Assembly (NCBI GenBank): GCA_963970005.1
Contig: CAXAMN010021362.1
Location: forward strand, 2,103,764 to 2,167,763
Length of the DNA: 64,000 bases
Direction of reading: 5' to 3'
From: Durusdinium trenchii
Lineage: Eukaryota > Sar > Dinophyceae > Suessiales > Symbiodiniaceae
Made by a program: the position numbers and the translations under genes. The notes beneath the pieces were generated by a model. That model did not search any database and had not been told where the DNA came from. It was given only the letters and a program-made list of their open reading frames with translations. Positions within the stretch are counted from its first letter, which is position 1. Every line of letters begins with the position of its first letter. Below, in pieces: positions 55,101 through 63,364 of the stretch.

Positions 55101-58100
55101 TGAATCCCGTGAGCCGATTAGGCCAAGGATGGTGGTCACTTGGATATGCCAACCGAGGTCAAGTGACCGTAAATCGGACCCGTTACCAGGGGTAGCGAGC
55201 GTTCGGATCGTCGAGTTCGGACCTCGGGTGACCTGACCCACCTCCGCTGGTGTGTCTTCTGACATCAGGTGGTGGGACAGCTTCTTTGAACAACTTCTGT
55301 CACCATGTCACCATGCGGGGCCACCTTTTTGGATCATATTGGATGGCTGGGTGGCCTAATGGGTGGCCTAGGGCGGGCAGAATGAGAAAAGCAGACATGA
55401 CATGACATGTGGGGCCCCCCTTGTTCGCCCCCCCTCCTCGGAGAGGTGGCGAGCTTTGTGCTTTTGGGCTCCTTGAGCACAGCCTTTATTGCGCCACTTG
55501 GCGAGCGGAGGACCGGGACCTGGAGACCCTGCTGCAGCAGCAACACGCAGCGGCGAGCTTTCGCTTCGCTCCCTACGGTAGACGGTTCATTTCTGGTGGG
55601 GTGAAGCCGGTGAAGCGAGCTTGATCCGAGCTTCTGCAGCAGTTTCAACCCACAGCCATATGGGATCATATGGGTCTCTATTGAACTAGGGAGACCTCCC
55701 AGTTCAACCCCCTGGAAGAATGAACATAGACTAAAACCCATCCGGCCAGGATGTCTCACTATTAAAACACAGACCCATAGGTTTGCTGATCACACCTATG
55801 TGGGATTGCTCCGTTCTTGCAGCCGATGAGCTGAGTGGCTTTCAGGGGAAACCGAGTCGGCTGCATCAAAAAAGGCTGCCAAGATCTTTCTTCAGTCGGA
55901 AAAACTACTGCTGGGTGGTGGTTTCAGAAAATTGTTCTTTTCAACCTTTACTTGAAATGATTCATCTCTCGTCGGCTCATGAGTTTTCGTGTCGTTTTCG
56001 TTTTCAGCCGCCAAGGCAGGACCGGGGTTTGGGTTTCGGCTAATGATAGCACTGAAGCATCATCTCTGACATCATTTTCCGGCCCTTGAAACCTTCCCAC
56101 AGTGACATCAGATACCTGGATCGGACCCTTTTCTATGCTAAATGTCACGCCGAACTTCATCCATCAAACCAGCCAAGTTCGGTAGACATTTTGCATCGTT
56201 GGAAGTGACATCAGATAGAAAAGGCCCGACAACCCGAAGATGGAGAGAAAACAAACCAAAAAGAAAGCGAATTTCGATGAATTTCGTTATTTCTTCTTTC
56301 TATCTTTTGTTGCAAAGGATTCTTGGACACCTGCCGACGCTGATGACCCTTCTCATCCCTTCTCCACAAAAGAAGGAACCAGGTGGTGCCATCCACGTAA
56401 CCATGTTGCAGTGTTCCTCGGAGTGTGCTGTGATGCTGAGACATCGTTGGGAGACGAAACCCCACTTCTCAGACCGGTTCCTTTTCTTCGGCTGAAACGA
56501 AGAGTTCCAACAGACCGGGTGACCAACCCCAACTTCTTTTTTCGGCACAGCAGGAACCTGTGCTCCTCCGGAAAACGCCATTCGTCCGACACTGACTTCA
56601 AGGCACTACAATGCACCGAAGTTCTACAGCCAGTTGCAGGATGCGACTCCGGAGAAGTTCCAGAAGGCCGTTTTCTTTTGTGAACATCGATGTGTTGAAG
56701 AGAAGTCGATGAATCTCATCTCGCACAGGCAGTAAGAAAAGGTGATCTAGGTTCACAGACTTTTCATTCTCTTTGCGTTCCTTTAATCTCCTTTATTATT
56801 GTTTAAAAGCAATTGCTGAGGTTTTGCGTAGATGGTTGCAAGAGTTGGTCTTCTACCACCAAAAGGCGCTAAGGCTTTCGAACCCCCAAAAGGTGCTGGA
56901 TGTGTTTGGAGCATCGACCTCAATACACTGCACCACTGACCCCAAACAGCGTGATGTACTTCACTTGGTTTTGCCTTCAATAGAACCCCAACAGCTAGCT
57001 GTTTGGGGAAGCAAGACTTGTCAGTTGGTTCCTTGGATAAACCGCTTGAACACCTTCAGCTTGCTTCCTCCGCTGCTTTGCGCCACGGCGGTTTATGTCC
57101 GCGCGATGAGTTCCGGTCGGTCAGGTGGTCTTCGGAGCCTTCACCTTCGCGACTTGGTCCGACGAAGGGACGACCTGGAAGGGGAAACCTAGACACGATC
57201 TGTCTGGGACTGGAATAGGACTGCCGATCAATGGGACTGACCCACCAAAAATGCCTAGACTGGACGACCCCAACATGGAACTGCACAAATTATGGCGAGG
57301 ACAAACGAGGCAACGAGGTGGCTTAGGGAGAATTAGCGAGGACAATCTTAATTTCGTTCCATGAATTAAGAAACTGACGAGGTAGCCTCGGATGGTTCCG
57401 GTTCAAGTTGGAGGTGGTTAAAAAAGAAAAAACTTGTTGGGCTTCAATAAGTTGCCTTTGCTTGGCTCTGAACGTCAAAGTGATTGAATGGAATAATAAA
57501 CTTTTCAAGGCCCAGAAAGTTTTTTTCATTTCCCAGGGCCAAAGGCATCTTCACTTTTGGACCAAAAGTGTGTGTGATCGGTGCTTCTATGAGTACGCAG
57601 CCATGAGTATGCTCCGGGTTCTCGTTTCGTCTCATGGGCACGAGCTCTACAAGGTTGATGTTTGCCCAGAAGGCACATGGAAACCTGTGCCTCAACCTGC
57701 TGGAGTGTATATTTAAGAAACTGACGAGGTAGCCTCGGATGGTTCCGGTTCAAGTTGGANNNNNNNNNNTTTTTCATTTCCCAGGGCCAAAGGCATCTTC
57801 ACTTTTGGACCAAAAGACGAGAAGGCACATGGAAACCTGTGCCCCAACCGGAACCTGTGCGGATCGCTAGCTGACGAGGTATGGGCAGGAATAACTTTTT
57901 CCATCGGGAAAAGTTTATTTTTTCACCACTTCAGCAATCCAAATGATACTGTTGTATTAATTTCCTTTCGTGAATTAACGAGGGACAGCCCTAATTTGAT
58001 GACCCGAATTAGCGGACGAGGACACTAAACGCGGCCAAGAAATTAAGCCCACGAGGGAGACGACCTAAGAAATAAAGTAACTTGCACAGATGGAAGATAT

Positions 58101-61100
58101 TCCCATTCGACCCCAACATGGGACTGGAATATGCTGCCGATCCATTGACCATCCCTGTCTGTATGCCGACAGTCCCACGCGTCGCGTCTTGACCGGGACG
58201 ACGGACCGATGAGTCGCTGCGGAGTGACGGTCTCTTCCGTATCTTCAGAGCGGCGCCGATCCGGGGCAGAACGGTTGTGCTTCTGTGTTGGCCTCCACCT
58301 AATAGCAACGGCCTCCAACCTAGTAGCCATGGCCTCCAAGCTAACAGTTGGGTCAACTTTGCTGCTTCCAGGTTTCACCCAGCTCCTTTTTCTCTTAGAT
58401 CTTACAAGAATCTTCGTTCTGTCGAAAAGGGCGTTAAAAACGGCATCTGTTGATATCCGAGTTAATCACGCCCGTAGCGCCACGCCACGCTGCGGAGCCC
58501 TTCTTCGAGCCCGCTGCGGGGCCTATCATGCAGTTGAAGCAAACCCAGACGCGACGAATGGGACTGCCATCTATGCTGATCAGTTGGGGTCGTAGGGGGT
58601 CAATTGATCGGCAGTCCGACATGGCAGTCCCAGGCAGGTCGTGTCTGGGAAAGCGAAAGCCCTTCGTTTCGTCCGACACACCAGTTACGTCTCGGATGAA
58701 AAAGACCATGGCCAGCTCCTCCCTGTGGCCCGCTCATTTTCCTGTGAACCACCACTTCTGCGGACGGACGATGGGCTCACACATGGCACATCAAACTAGT
58801 GGCAAGAGTCTAGTGCTTATTTGGTTGACCCCCTGGGCATTCTTAAGTGGGCTTCGCAACACGCTTCCAACTCTGATCCAACTGAAATTGGATGGATTCC
58901 TATAGGCATGTGCTGGGCGCGTTAGTCTCGTGAAGTGCAAACTGGACATGTTTCTTTTGCCACCAAAGTTTCTTGTTTTCCTAAGAATCCGGGCCCGAAC
59001 CAGTCGGAAGGGTTGGGTTCGGCCGGACTTCTGCGAAGGTGTTGTGCGATTCTTAGGGTTTTTCCATCAGTTCGGAGTTTCTTTGCTCCAAATCGCGGTT
59101 CTTCCCCTCGAACAGAAACACCACACCAACTCCAAGAATCCTCCCAGGCCATGGTCATCTACCTTTGGGTCATGGCAGTGGGCTACTTGACCTTCGGCTC
59201 CAATGCCGATGGTCTCATCCTCAACAACTACTCCGAGAAGGCCCAGCTCCCGGATGTTGCAGAACATGCGAGCTAGTAGCACGGTGCGAGCAGAGCGAGC
59301 GGATGGCAGTGGATGGAGTGGTTCAGAATGGGTGCTTGGGGTAGGGAACCCAGTGGGGTGTGGTCGATTTTCCTTCGTCCAGGAGGTTCTGGTCATGGGG
59401 GGCTCTTCCTATTATACATACTCACAAAAGACCAAGCTTCCCAGTGATAATAGCTAAACAGAACCTGAGAAAACCATGCCCAGACACTCCATGGGACTGG
59501 CATATTTGCCGATTAGTTGGGGTGGTTGAGAAGGGGTCAATGTAGGTAAATATTCCATACATGGAGCGTTTGGGATGTTTGGCTGAAAGGGATGGTGCGA
59601 GAATTGGCGTTTTTGGTCCAAGTCTCTTTAATTCCAGAGTCTGGTTGACTGCCTATCCTGCAGGTGCTACTCTGTTGTTTGCGGAGGGGCAAAACAAGGA
59701 AGGCTATGATAAGTGATAAAACAGAAGGCCTTAGCGGCCTCGAAGGACTCTAAAGGTTAAGTCGAGTGGAGAGAACAGGCTTTTTCAGCCGCAAACGACA
59801 TGCTCAAAGCTATTATTGCAGATACAACTAGAAGAGGAATGGCGATGGCAGTGCGATGGCGCCCCAGAAGTATCGCCTTTTTTCACGCTCCAAGCGCTTC
59901 CCCGTCGGTTCCACGTCCACCCGTCCAGGATGTGCTGATCACCACGGCCCGCTTCGCCATCAGCTTTGTTCCTCGGTTGGAACTTGGAGAGGCCAAGGTA
60001 AGGTCCCTTTTGGCGGACTGAGGTAAGTATGTTGGCGGACCAGACATTGACCAGGGGTGTCTCATCATTACTGTAGGTCCTGTGAGGGAAGGATGACCCT
60101 GATCAGCATCTCTTCAGCATCTGAGCGTCTACGCACAACTGGGCAACATATCAAGAGCATTCAAGAGCTGATTTTTCATTGGCTTGATCCACCCAATTTG
60201 GGGGTCATGTTGAAGGCCATGGATGGCCGTTCGGGCATTTGCCCACGGTGGCGGAGTCGAGCATCCCTTCGAAACGGCCGGGCTGGTTGAGGCCAAAGGG
60301 GTCGGATCGGCCGACATGCCAGTCCCATGAAGCCTATCCCAGACACGACCTGCGACTGCCATGTCGGACTGCCGATCTGGCGCCAGACCTCCCAAACCAC
60401 CACCACCCCTGGCCGTTTCTGCAGTCCGACATGGCAGTCAGATGCCTCGTCGCGTCTGAAGACGTCTGGGGAAGAGGACCCGACCCGTTGACACGGTGCC
60501 TTCAGCACAGCTTCCGGGGGTTGAAACCAGGGTGGGTTGCTTGGCCGGTTCTGTGGGTGAAACCACCGTGGTTTTTTGGGGCTCCAAAAAAACGACTTGA
60601 CCCCCCCCAAATCGTCCTTTGACCGGTTTTTTTCGCCCCAAACCGAAACGGACACATCGAACCTCGAAGCAAGAAACAGAGAACCCCTCCAAACCCGGAA
60701 CTTCCAATGATTCATTAGAACCTCTACCTGCCAGCACCACCCAAAGAGTCCCCCCTGAAGATGTATTTCCCATCTAATAACCACCCCTTGGGTGGTAGAT
60801 CCTGGTGGTCCATATGTCTACCATGAACTCAATCCAGTCGAGGGTCCGTTCCGACTACTGGACCGGAAGCATCGCCATCGCTGCCAAAGCCCGCCGGTGC
60901 TAAAGCGAAAGGCCGTCCGTCTTGAGTTCCAAAGGCCATGACGAACCAAAGCACACAAGAAGAACAGCGAACCATCAGCGACCATCAGCTGGATATATCC
61001 GACCCAAAAAAACACACCGAACTAGGAGATGAGTTTCCGACTTAGAAGGAAAACCAACACACTTCACTTCCCGGAAAAAAAGAGAGCCACAAGAGCCACA

Positions 61101-61348
61101 AACAAGCTGTTTAACAACTCATCTGTTGTTTTCCGGAGTTTTCCCCACCATCGTTGGAATCCTTTGTTTCCCCCAACCCGGTCCCCGGTCCACACGTCCC
61201 TTGCCCTTCCCACCCGAACCCCCCGGACTATGGTGGGAAACCGCCGTGGTGAGCTCCGCTCTTGCCGAGGCCGTGGTCTTCGCCTTTCCCTTGGGCTTCA
61301 CCGGGCTCCGCGACTCCATGACGCTCGGGGCGACGGAGAGAGACGAAG
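49069..61348 (+). CDS. AAAP/SLC38-like amino acid transporter gene (partial, multi-exon)
   Basis: The gene encodes a polytopic plasma- or organelle-membrane transporter of the amino acid/auxin permease family, which moves amino acids with H+ or Na+. Substrate is not predictable here. Ordered exon motifs are GYTFALMGRVCQAT (TM2-3), LAFAIVISESFARIL (TM4), SYTSMIGCFGQ (TM5-6), RYLDGSYRPGGQFY, LSTAFIA (TM7), HYNAPKFYSQL, GAFTF, MAVGYLTFGSNADGLILNNY (TM8), ITTARFAISF and VVFAFPLGFTGLRDSM (TM9). HYNAPKFY, GYLTFGSNADG and FPL-F-GLRD are family hallmarks. From 53957 onward all junctions are in phase, using GT-AG and at least three GC-AG introns. TM1, TM5 and the C-terminal segments were not found, so the model is incomplete. 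Introns of up to about 2 kb hold many MITE-like elements. Confidence 0.8.
49525..49571 (+). CDS. probable AAAP transporter exon: loop before TM3
   Basis: Acceptor CTGCTTCCGCAG. It reads TQRGAYRAARDGFFG, with donor GGC|GTCGCA. Its Y-R-x-A-x-x-x-x-F-G pattern fits the Y-x-E-x-W-x-K-x-F-G loop of SLC38-like proteins. The two-base start phase matches the GC-donor end of the preceding exon. GC3 is very high and continues to about 49665 (HKDCCAKVAEPWVAESGL), so the exon may be longer. Confidence 0.4.
50950..51077. mobile_element. family C element
   Basis: CCAGACACGACTAATTAGTG ... CAAAACGGCCAGGGGTGG ... GGGGGTCTGGC ... CATGGCAGTCCCAGGCAGG to GTGTCTGGG. It is followed 37 bp later by a family B copy. 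Confidence 0.88.
51115..51217. mobile_element. MITE-like family B, copy 5
   Basis: GCCAGTCACAAGACGGGGTG and CACCCCGTCTTGTGACTGCT, fully complementary arms of the ACAAGACGGGG subtype. It is the best-preserved copy. Confidence 0.92.
51735..51822. mobile_element. family C element, right end lost
   Basis: CCCAGACACGACCAGTCTGG ... CAAAACGGCCAGGGGTGG ... GGGTCTGGCTTGATCGG. The right arm is replaced by unrelated sequence. Confidence 0.75.
51911..51960 (+). CDS. AAAP transporter exon: TM4
   Basis: Acceptor CGCGCCCAG. It reads CLAFAIVISESFARIL, a membrane segment matching the CLAYSxILADTF region of the family, and ends C|GTCGCC in phase 1. A missing upstream exon should end in phase 2. Confidence 0.65.
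52073..52200 (+). CDS. exon candidate inside or part of the transporter gene
   Basis: Acceptor CTGCGCCGCAG. It reads ERLSDVEEIRNHHFVGAQLL, then GQVDVVHIHTSTCSVCPALR, with donor TTC|GTGGGA. It begins with two codon-completing bases and so could follow the TM4 exon in phase. However, it is not hydrophobic and does not look like TM5. The TSTCSVCP motif is reminiscent of a thioredoxin-type CxxC loop. It could belong to an overlapping or nested gene. Confidence 0.4.
52485..52567. mobile_element. MITE-like family I, copy 2
   Basis: CCCTAAGAATCCGGGCCCTC ... GAGGGCCCGACTCTTACC, with a central AGGGTTTTCAGGGTCCC. Confidence 0.75.
52842..52921 (+). CDS. exon candidate, unassigned
   Basis: Acceptor CCAGCGCAG and donor CCG|GTGGGG. 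It reads LTWTHWGPLRNFALRVLAEV, then SEFVLP. GC3 is high and it ends in phase 0. It lies in the transporter's intronic space but is not clearly a membrane segment. Confidence 0.35.
53448..53530 (+). CDS. exon candidate with strong splice sites, unassigned
   Basis: A pyrimidine-rich acceptor (CCCGCTTTGCTTGCAG) and consensus donor GGAG|GTAACA bound 83 nt. In phase 0 it reads KQLRAGTPSQLTPAGVLRMS, then TQMASGR. Another frame (TVACRDTQPTDSGRRSP) is open too. It is not hydrophobic, so it is not the missing TM5. Confidence 0.35.
53957..53995 (+). CDS. AAAP transporter exon: SYTSM segment
   Basis: Acceptor TGGTCGCTCAG. It reads ILSYTSMIGCFGQ and ends CAG|GTGCAT in phase 0. The family has L-x-x-L-x-Y-T-S-x-x-G at the start of TM6. 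The frame is open upstream (CGCLVAQ), so an earlier acceptor is possible. Confidence 0.7.
54002..54076. repeat. 51-bp direct repeat pair
   Basis: CTAATGACACTCGGAGATCGTGG recurs at a 51-bp offset immediately downstream of the SYTSM exon donor. It may reflect local slippage in the intron. Confidence 0.85.
54356..54502 (+). CDS. AAAP transporter exon: TM6 and RYLDGSY loop
   Basis: Acceptor AACCGCCAG. It reads VWVVLSMQIRYLDGSYRPGG, then QFYDSLPKEEGPKRFSTS and QTLLHELLGAE, with donor GTTCCG at 54503. Phase 0-0. The R-Y-x-D-G-S-Y-x-P-G-G loop is the recognisable signature. Confidence 0.75.
54717..54857 (+). CDS. probable AAAP transporter exon: extended loop before TM7
   Basis: Acceptor CATGGCGAAG and consensus donor ACG|GTGGGC. 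Phase 0-0, 47 codons, very high GC3. It reads LVPQWVPDTDRSRPPRGDSS, then AVRSSRAEDQPDFTLGVIYW and KTT. It fits in phase between the RYLDGSY exon and the TM7 exon, where it would give IYWKTT-VASFVLLGSL. This loop is longer than usual for the family, so it may be lineage-specific or belong elsewhere. Confidence 0.5.
55446..55492 (+). CDS. AAAP transporter exon: TM7
   Basis: Acceptor CCTCGGAGAG. It reads VASFVLLGSLSTAFI plus two bases of an Ala codon, followed by a GC donor (GCCACT at 55493). Completed by the G of the next exon it gives STAFIA-HYNAPKFY, the canonical family sequence. Confidence 0.7.
55505..55610 (+). other. coding-like island in a different frame
   Basis: Just after the GC donor, another frame has high GC3 and reads WRAEDRDLETLLQQQHAAAS, then FRFAPYGRRF. 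It could be an alternative 3-prime part of the same exon (GT donor CTACG|GTAGAC) or a relic of another gene. It conflicts with a purely intronic reading. Confidence 0.35.
56603..56669 (+). CDS. AAAP transporter exon: HYNAPKFY signature
   Basis: Acceptor CTGACTTCAAG. It reads HYNAPKFYSQLQDATPEKFQ, then KA, with donor GCC|GTTTTC. It starts with one codon-completing base and ends in phase 0. This is the most diagnostic exon of the family. Confidence 0.85.
57125..57148 (+). CDS. AAAP transporter microexon, 24 nt
   Basis: Acceptor CGGTCGGTCAG. It reads VVFGAFTF, then a GC donor (GCGACT). Phase 0-0. It supplies the number of residues expected between QKA and AMVIYLWVM. A GT donor eight bases later would break the frame. 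Confidence 0.55.
57550..57716 (+). other. coding-like segment of unknown family
   Basis: The frame reads KSVCDRCFYEYAAMSMLRVL, then VSSHGHELYKVDVCPEGTW and KPVPQPAGVYI, to a stop at 57716. Its CDRC and DVCPEG spacing could be a zinc-binding fragment. The segment lies inside the duplicated, gap-containing block, so it may be a repeat-borne relic. Confidence 0.3.
57760..57769. other. assembly gap (10 N)
   Basis: Ten Ns inside the duplicated block at 57.4-57.9 kb. The local structure is unreliable. Confidence 0.98.
58544..58649. mobile_element. family C element
   Basis: CCCAGACGCGACGAATGGGA ... GCTGATCAGTTGGGG ... TCAATTGATCGGCAGTCC ... CCCAGGCAGGTCGTGTCTGG. It lies in the transporter intron upstream of TM8. 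Confidence 0.88.
58979..59059. mobile_element. MITE-like family I, copy 3
   Basis: CCTAAGAATCCGGGCCCGAA ... TGTGCGATTCTTAGGG. The centre GGTTGGGTTCGGCC is partly palindromic. Confidence 0.75.
59148..59240 (+). CDS. AAAP transporter exon: TM8, GYLTFGSNADG
   Basis: Acceptor ATCCTCCCAG. It reads AMVIYLWVMAVGYLTFGSNA, then DGLILNNYSEK, followed by a GC donor (AAG|GCCCAG). Phase 0-0. G-Y-L-T-F-G followed by N-N-Y-S is characteristic of SLC38-type AAAP members. Without the GC donor the frame runs on to a stop at 59276. Confidence 0.85.
59479..59575. mobile_element. family C element, CTCCATGG subtype
   Basis: CCCAGACACTCCATGGGACT ... GCCGATTAGTTGGGGTGG ... CCATACATGGAGCGTTTGGG. Confidence 0.82.
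59929..59967 (+). CDS. AAAP transporter exon: start of TM9
   Basis: Acceptor CCACCCGTCCAG. It reads DVLITTARFAISF, then donor GTTCCT (phase 0). A stronger in-frame donor AAG|GTAAGG lies 30 nt further (59998) and would add VPRLELGEAK. The short form matches the family length exactly. Confidence 0.75.
60338..60459. mobile_element. family C element
   Basis: CCCAGACACGACCTGCGACT ... ATGTCGGACTGCCGATC ... CACCCCTGGCCGTTTCTG ... GACATGGCAGTCAGATGCC. Left arm preserved, right arm decayed. Confidence 0.8.
60726..60812. mobile_element. family L element, diverged
   Basis: ACCTGCCAGCACCACCCAAAG ... CTAATAACCACCCCTTGGGTGG. Its right half matches 47952-48036. Confidence 0.7.
61270..61348 (+). CDS. AAAP transporter exon: FPLGFTGLRD
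   Basis: Acceptor CTCTTGCCGAG. It reads AVVFAFPLGFTGLRDSMTLG, then ATERDE, with donor GAAG|GTGAAG at 61349 (phase 1). F-x-F-P-L-x-F-x-G-L-R-D is the conserved TM9 end. The C-terminal membrane segments should follow beyond, but no exon encoding them was seen before 64000. Confidence 0.8.
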
Positions 61349-61439
61349 GTGAAGACGGTGGGAGTGACGAACGAGAGGGACAGAGCGATTTCGAGCGGGG
61401 AGGGACGGGGGTGACGGTGATGGAACAAGGTGATGGGTC

Positions 61440-61530
61440 ATAAATTATATATGGTATAGTATAGCATAGTAATATGATATATATATATATATTATTTATT
61501 ATCTAAATATCAAAACAGCGATGCAAATAA
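61440..61530. repeat. AT-rich simple sequence
   Basis: (TA)n and ATAGTATAGCATAGTA runs right after the last transporter exon candidate. Similar short AT tracts are at 5040-5095 and 17255-17290. Confidence 0.8.
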
Positions 61531-62719
61531 CGATAGATTCAAAAAAGGCACACATTGCAAAACACAAATGAATAACTGCCTGAAGCCTGAAGCAAACCAA
61601 ATGGCAAATGAATACAAAGTTCTGAATTCCAAATAAACCTGATGATGGCCAAACCTCGCCAGGCTCAACAAATCAAACGTGTTCAATGACCTAAACCTTG
61701 ACAGGTTAAAAAAGGATCAGAGTTTCACAATCTTTGGGGGTCTTCTAAGTCTTCTAGCAGGTTTTGTTTTGTTTTGGATGCATGTCGAAAATCCTCAAGG
61801 CTAACACATGAACACTTGACACGCGCGAAAAGATCGTGCTCTTGTATGTGATGTTTAGATGACATGGCTAATCTAAAATCCAAAGGTTGGGGAGGTGCTA
61901 TGCCAGGACGTGGTAGGCGTATTGAATCCGTGTTTCTTATTGCTCAGCTCTCCTCACCCTGAGGTTCAGATTAAGAAATCTGTCCACAGAAATCGTGGTT
62001 CTCACCAAGTGGGACCTGCAACAAGTATTCAATTGCTGAAGATCACATGTATTCATACAAATGATGTATTCATTTACCGCAGGATTTCAGTTAAAAAGTA
62101 CATTATTTTTGCATGCACTGAGTTCCTTTTTGCACTTTGTGTTTACAGTTCCTTCTATTTGTCAAACTTGACTTGTCAAACCTGCGACCTGCTGGCAATG
62201 GCCAATGGCCATGGCCATGCTTCTGCCCCACCTGCTTCGTCCGTCTTTGAAACCAAACAGCGTCCGATCGCTCCTAGTAGCGATGCCCTTTGCTCCTAGT
62301 AGCGTGCTTTTAACTAAAAAAGTGAGTCCTGTGACATCAAACTTGGAGTGAAATGTGCGATAAGACACATCACCCATCGTGCCCCCCCCCATCTAGTTGT
62401 TGAATTGCCATTTGGAACACTCAACTGACTTTGCGCCATTTGGTATTGCAAGTGTTGCAGTGTACGGGCAAGACCTTGTTTCAGCGAGAGTGGGAGTACA
62501 AACAAAATGGTTTCTTATCTGTTCCCGCTTCTAAACTTATAACAGGGTCATTTGAGTCTTTCTTTTTGCTAGCACCATGGAAGAACACATCTCCTGGACA
62601 TCGGTAGTGATTTCAACGGTTTTCAACATGTTCTTGTATTTTCATACACCCTGGTGGTTTCTTCACCCCCGACCATGAAGTAACTTGGCTGCTTCATACC
62701 ATGTGCTGCAGTAGTTTAG

Positions 62720-62834
62720 TCCCTCTCGACTCTCCGACGTCGAAGGGGTGGCTAAAAGTGACGTCGAAGGCCTCGCCGACGTCTACCGCCTCAGGATGTC
62801 CACCTTTGAAATTCCGGAGGAGCTTTGGTTGTGA
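62720..62834 (+). CDS. candidate exon with duplicated SDVEG motif
   Basis: Acceptor TGCAGTAGTTTAG. It reads PSRLSDVEGVAKSDVEGLAD, then VYRLRMSTFEIPEELWL, to TGA at 62832. SDVEGVAK and SDVEGLAD look like an internal duplication (GACGTCGAAGG occurs twice). GC3 is very high. It could be the last exon of a gene, or end at TG|GTTGTG. It is not a membrane segment, so it is not an obvious continuation of the transporter. Confidence 0.5.
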
Positions 62835-62954
62835 CGGGCGGGGGTCCGCGTGTGGGCGGGGGTCCGCGTGTGTGGCCGACGGTGGGCGCTAGTGAAGGCG
62901 CGCTGGTGGACGCTTTCGGATGGTTGTGGAGGGGGACGGGTTCACCGATGTATA

Positions 62955-63072
62955 CCCGGACCGAAGTCCAGTTCGACGATTTCTTTGACTGACCGAAGTC
63001 AAGGACATGCCGAGTCACTTGGGTCACCGTTCGTCAGACCCTTCTTTTTATAGTCTGACCGACTCCCAGGGT
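62955..63072. mobile_element. MITE-like family G, copy 4 (inverted)
   Basis: CCGAAGTCCAGTTCGACGAT ... TATAGTCTGACCGACTCCCAGG. Same orientation as 34997. Confidence 0.85.
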
Positions 63073-63364
63073 ACAGCTGTTTGATTTTTTTCTTCATCCG
63101 TGCATCGGTCGGTTTATAATCCCCGGAACTGCTGAAGTCCACCATCCAAATGCAAGTCCTGCTGTGGATCATCTCTTCACCCTAAGAAAGACACTCCCTG
63201 GAGTGACGTCTTCACGGCGACGTTGAACTCGCGCGAACAGCAGTCCCAACAGGTGAACTTCACGCCATGCCCTCCAGGTGGTGGTTACACCAGCATGAGG
63301 ACGGTCACCCAGGGAGGTCCTCCCTGTCCAACCGAGGTGCTTAGGTTTGTGACGAGGTGACGAG

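Larger units (their letters stand above)
57365..57880. repeat. imperfect duplication around an assembly gap
   Basis: The 48-base block with CTGACGAGGTAGCCTCGG occurs at 57370 and 57720. CCCAGGGCCAAAGGCATC with its flanks occurs at 57533 and 57780. GAAGGCACATGGAAACC occurs at 57670 and 57823. The second set surrounds the N run, so two alleles or a collapsed tandem repeat have probably been stitched together. Confidence 0.85.

Noticed and set aside
58300..58370. GTAGCCATGGCCTCCAAGC as a possible spliced-leader relic
   Set aside because: It shares only GTAGCCAT with the dinoflagellate spliced leader and lacks the TTTTGGCTCAAG part. It is instead a dispersed repeat also seen inverted near 38630.
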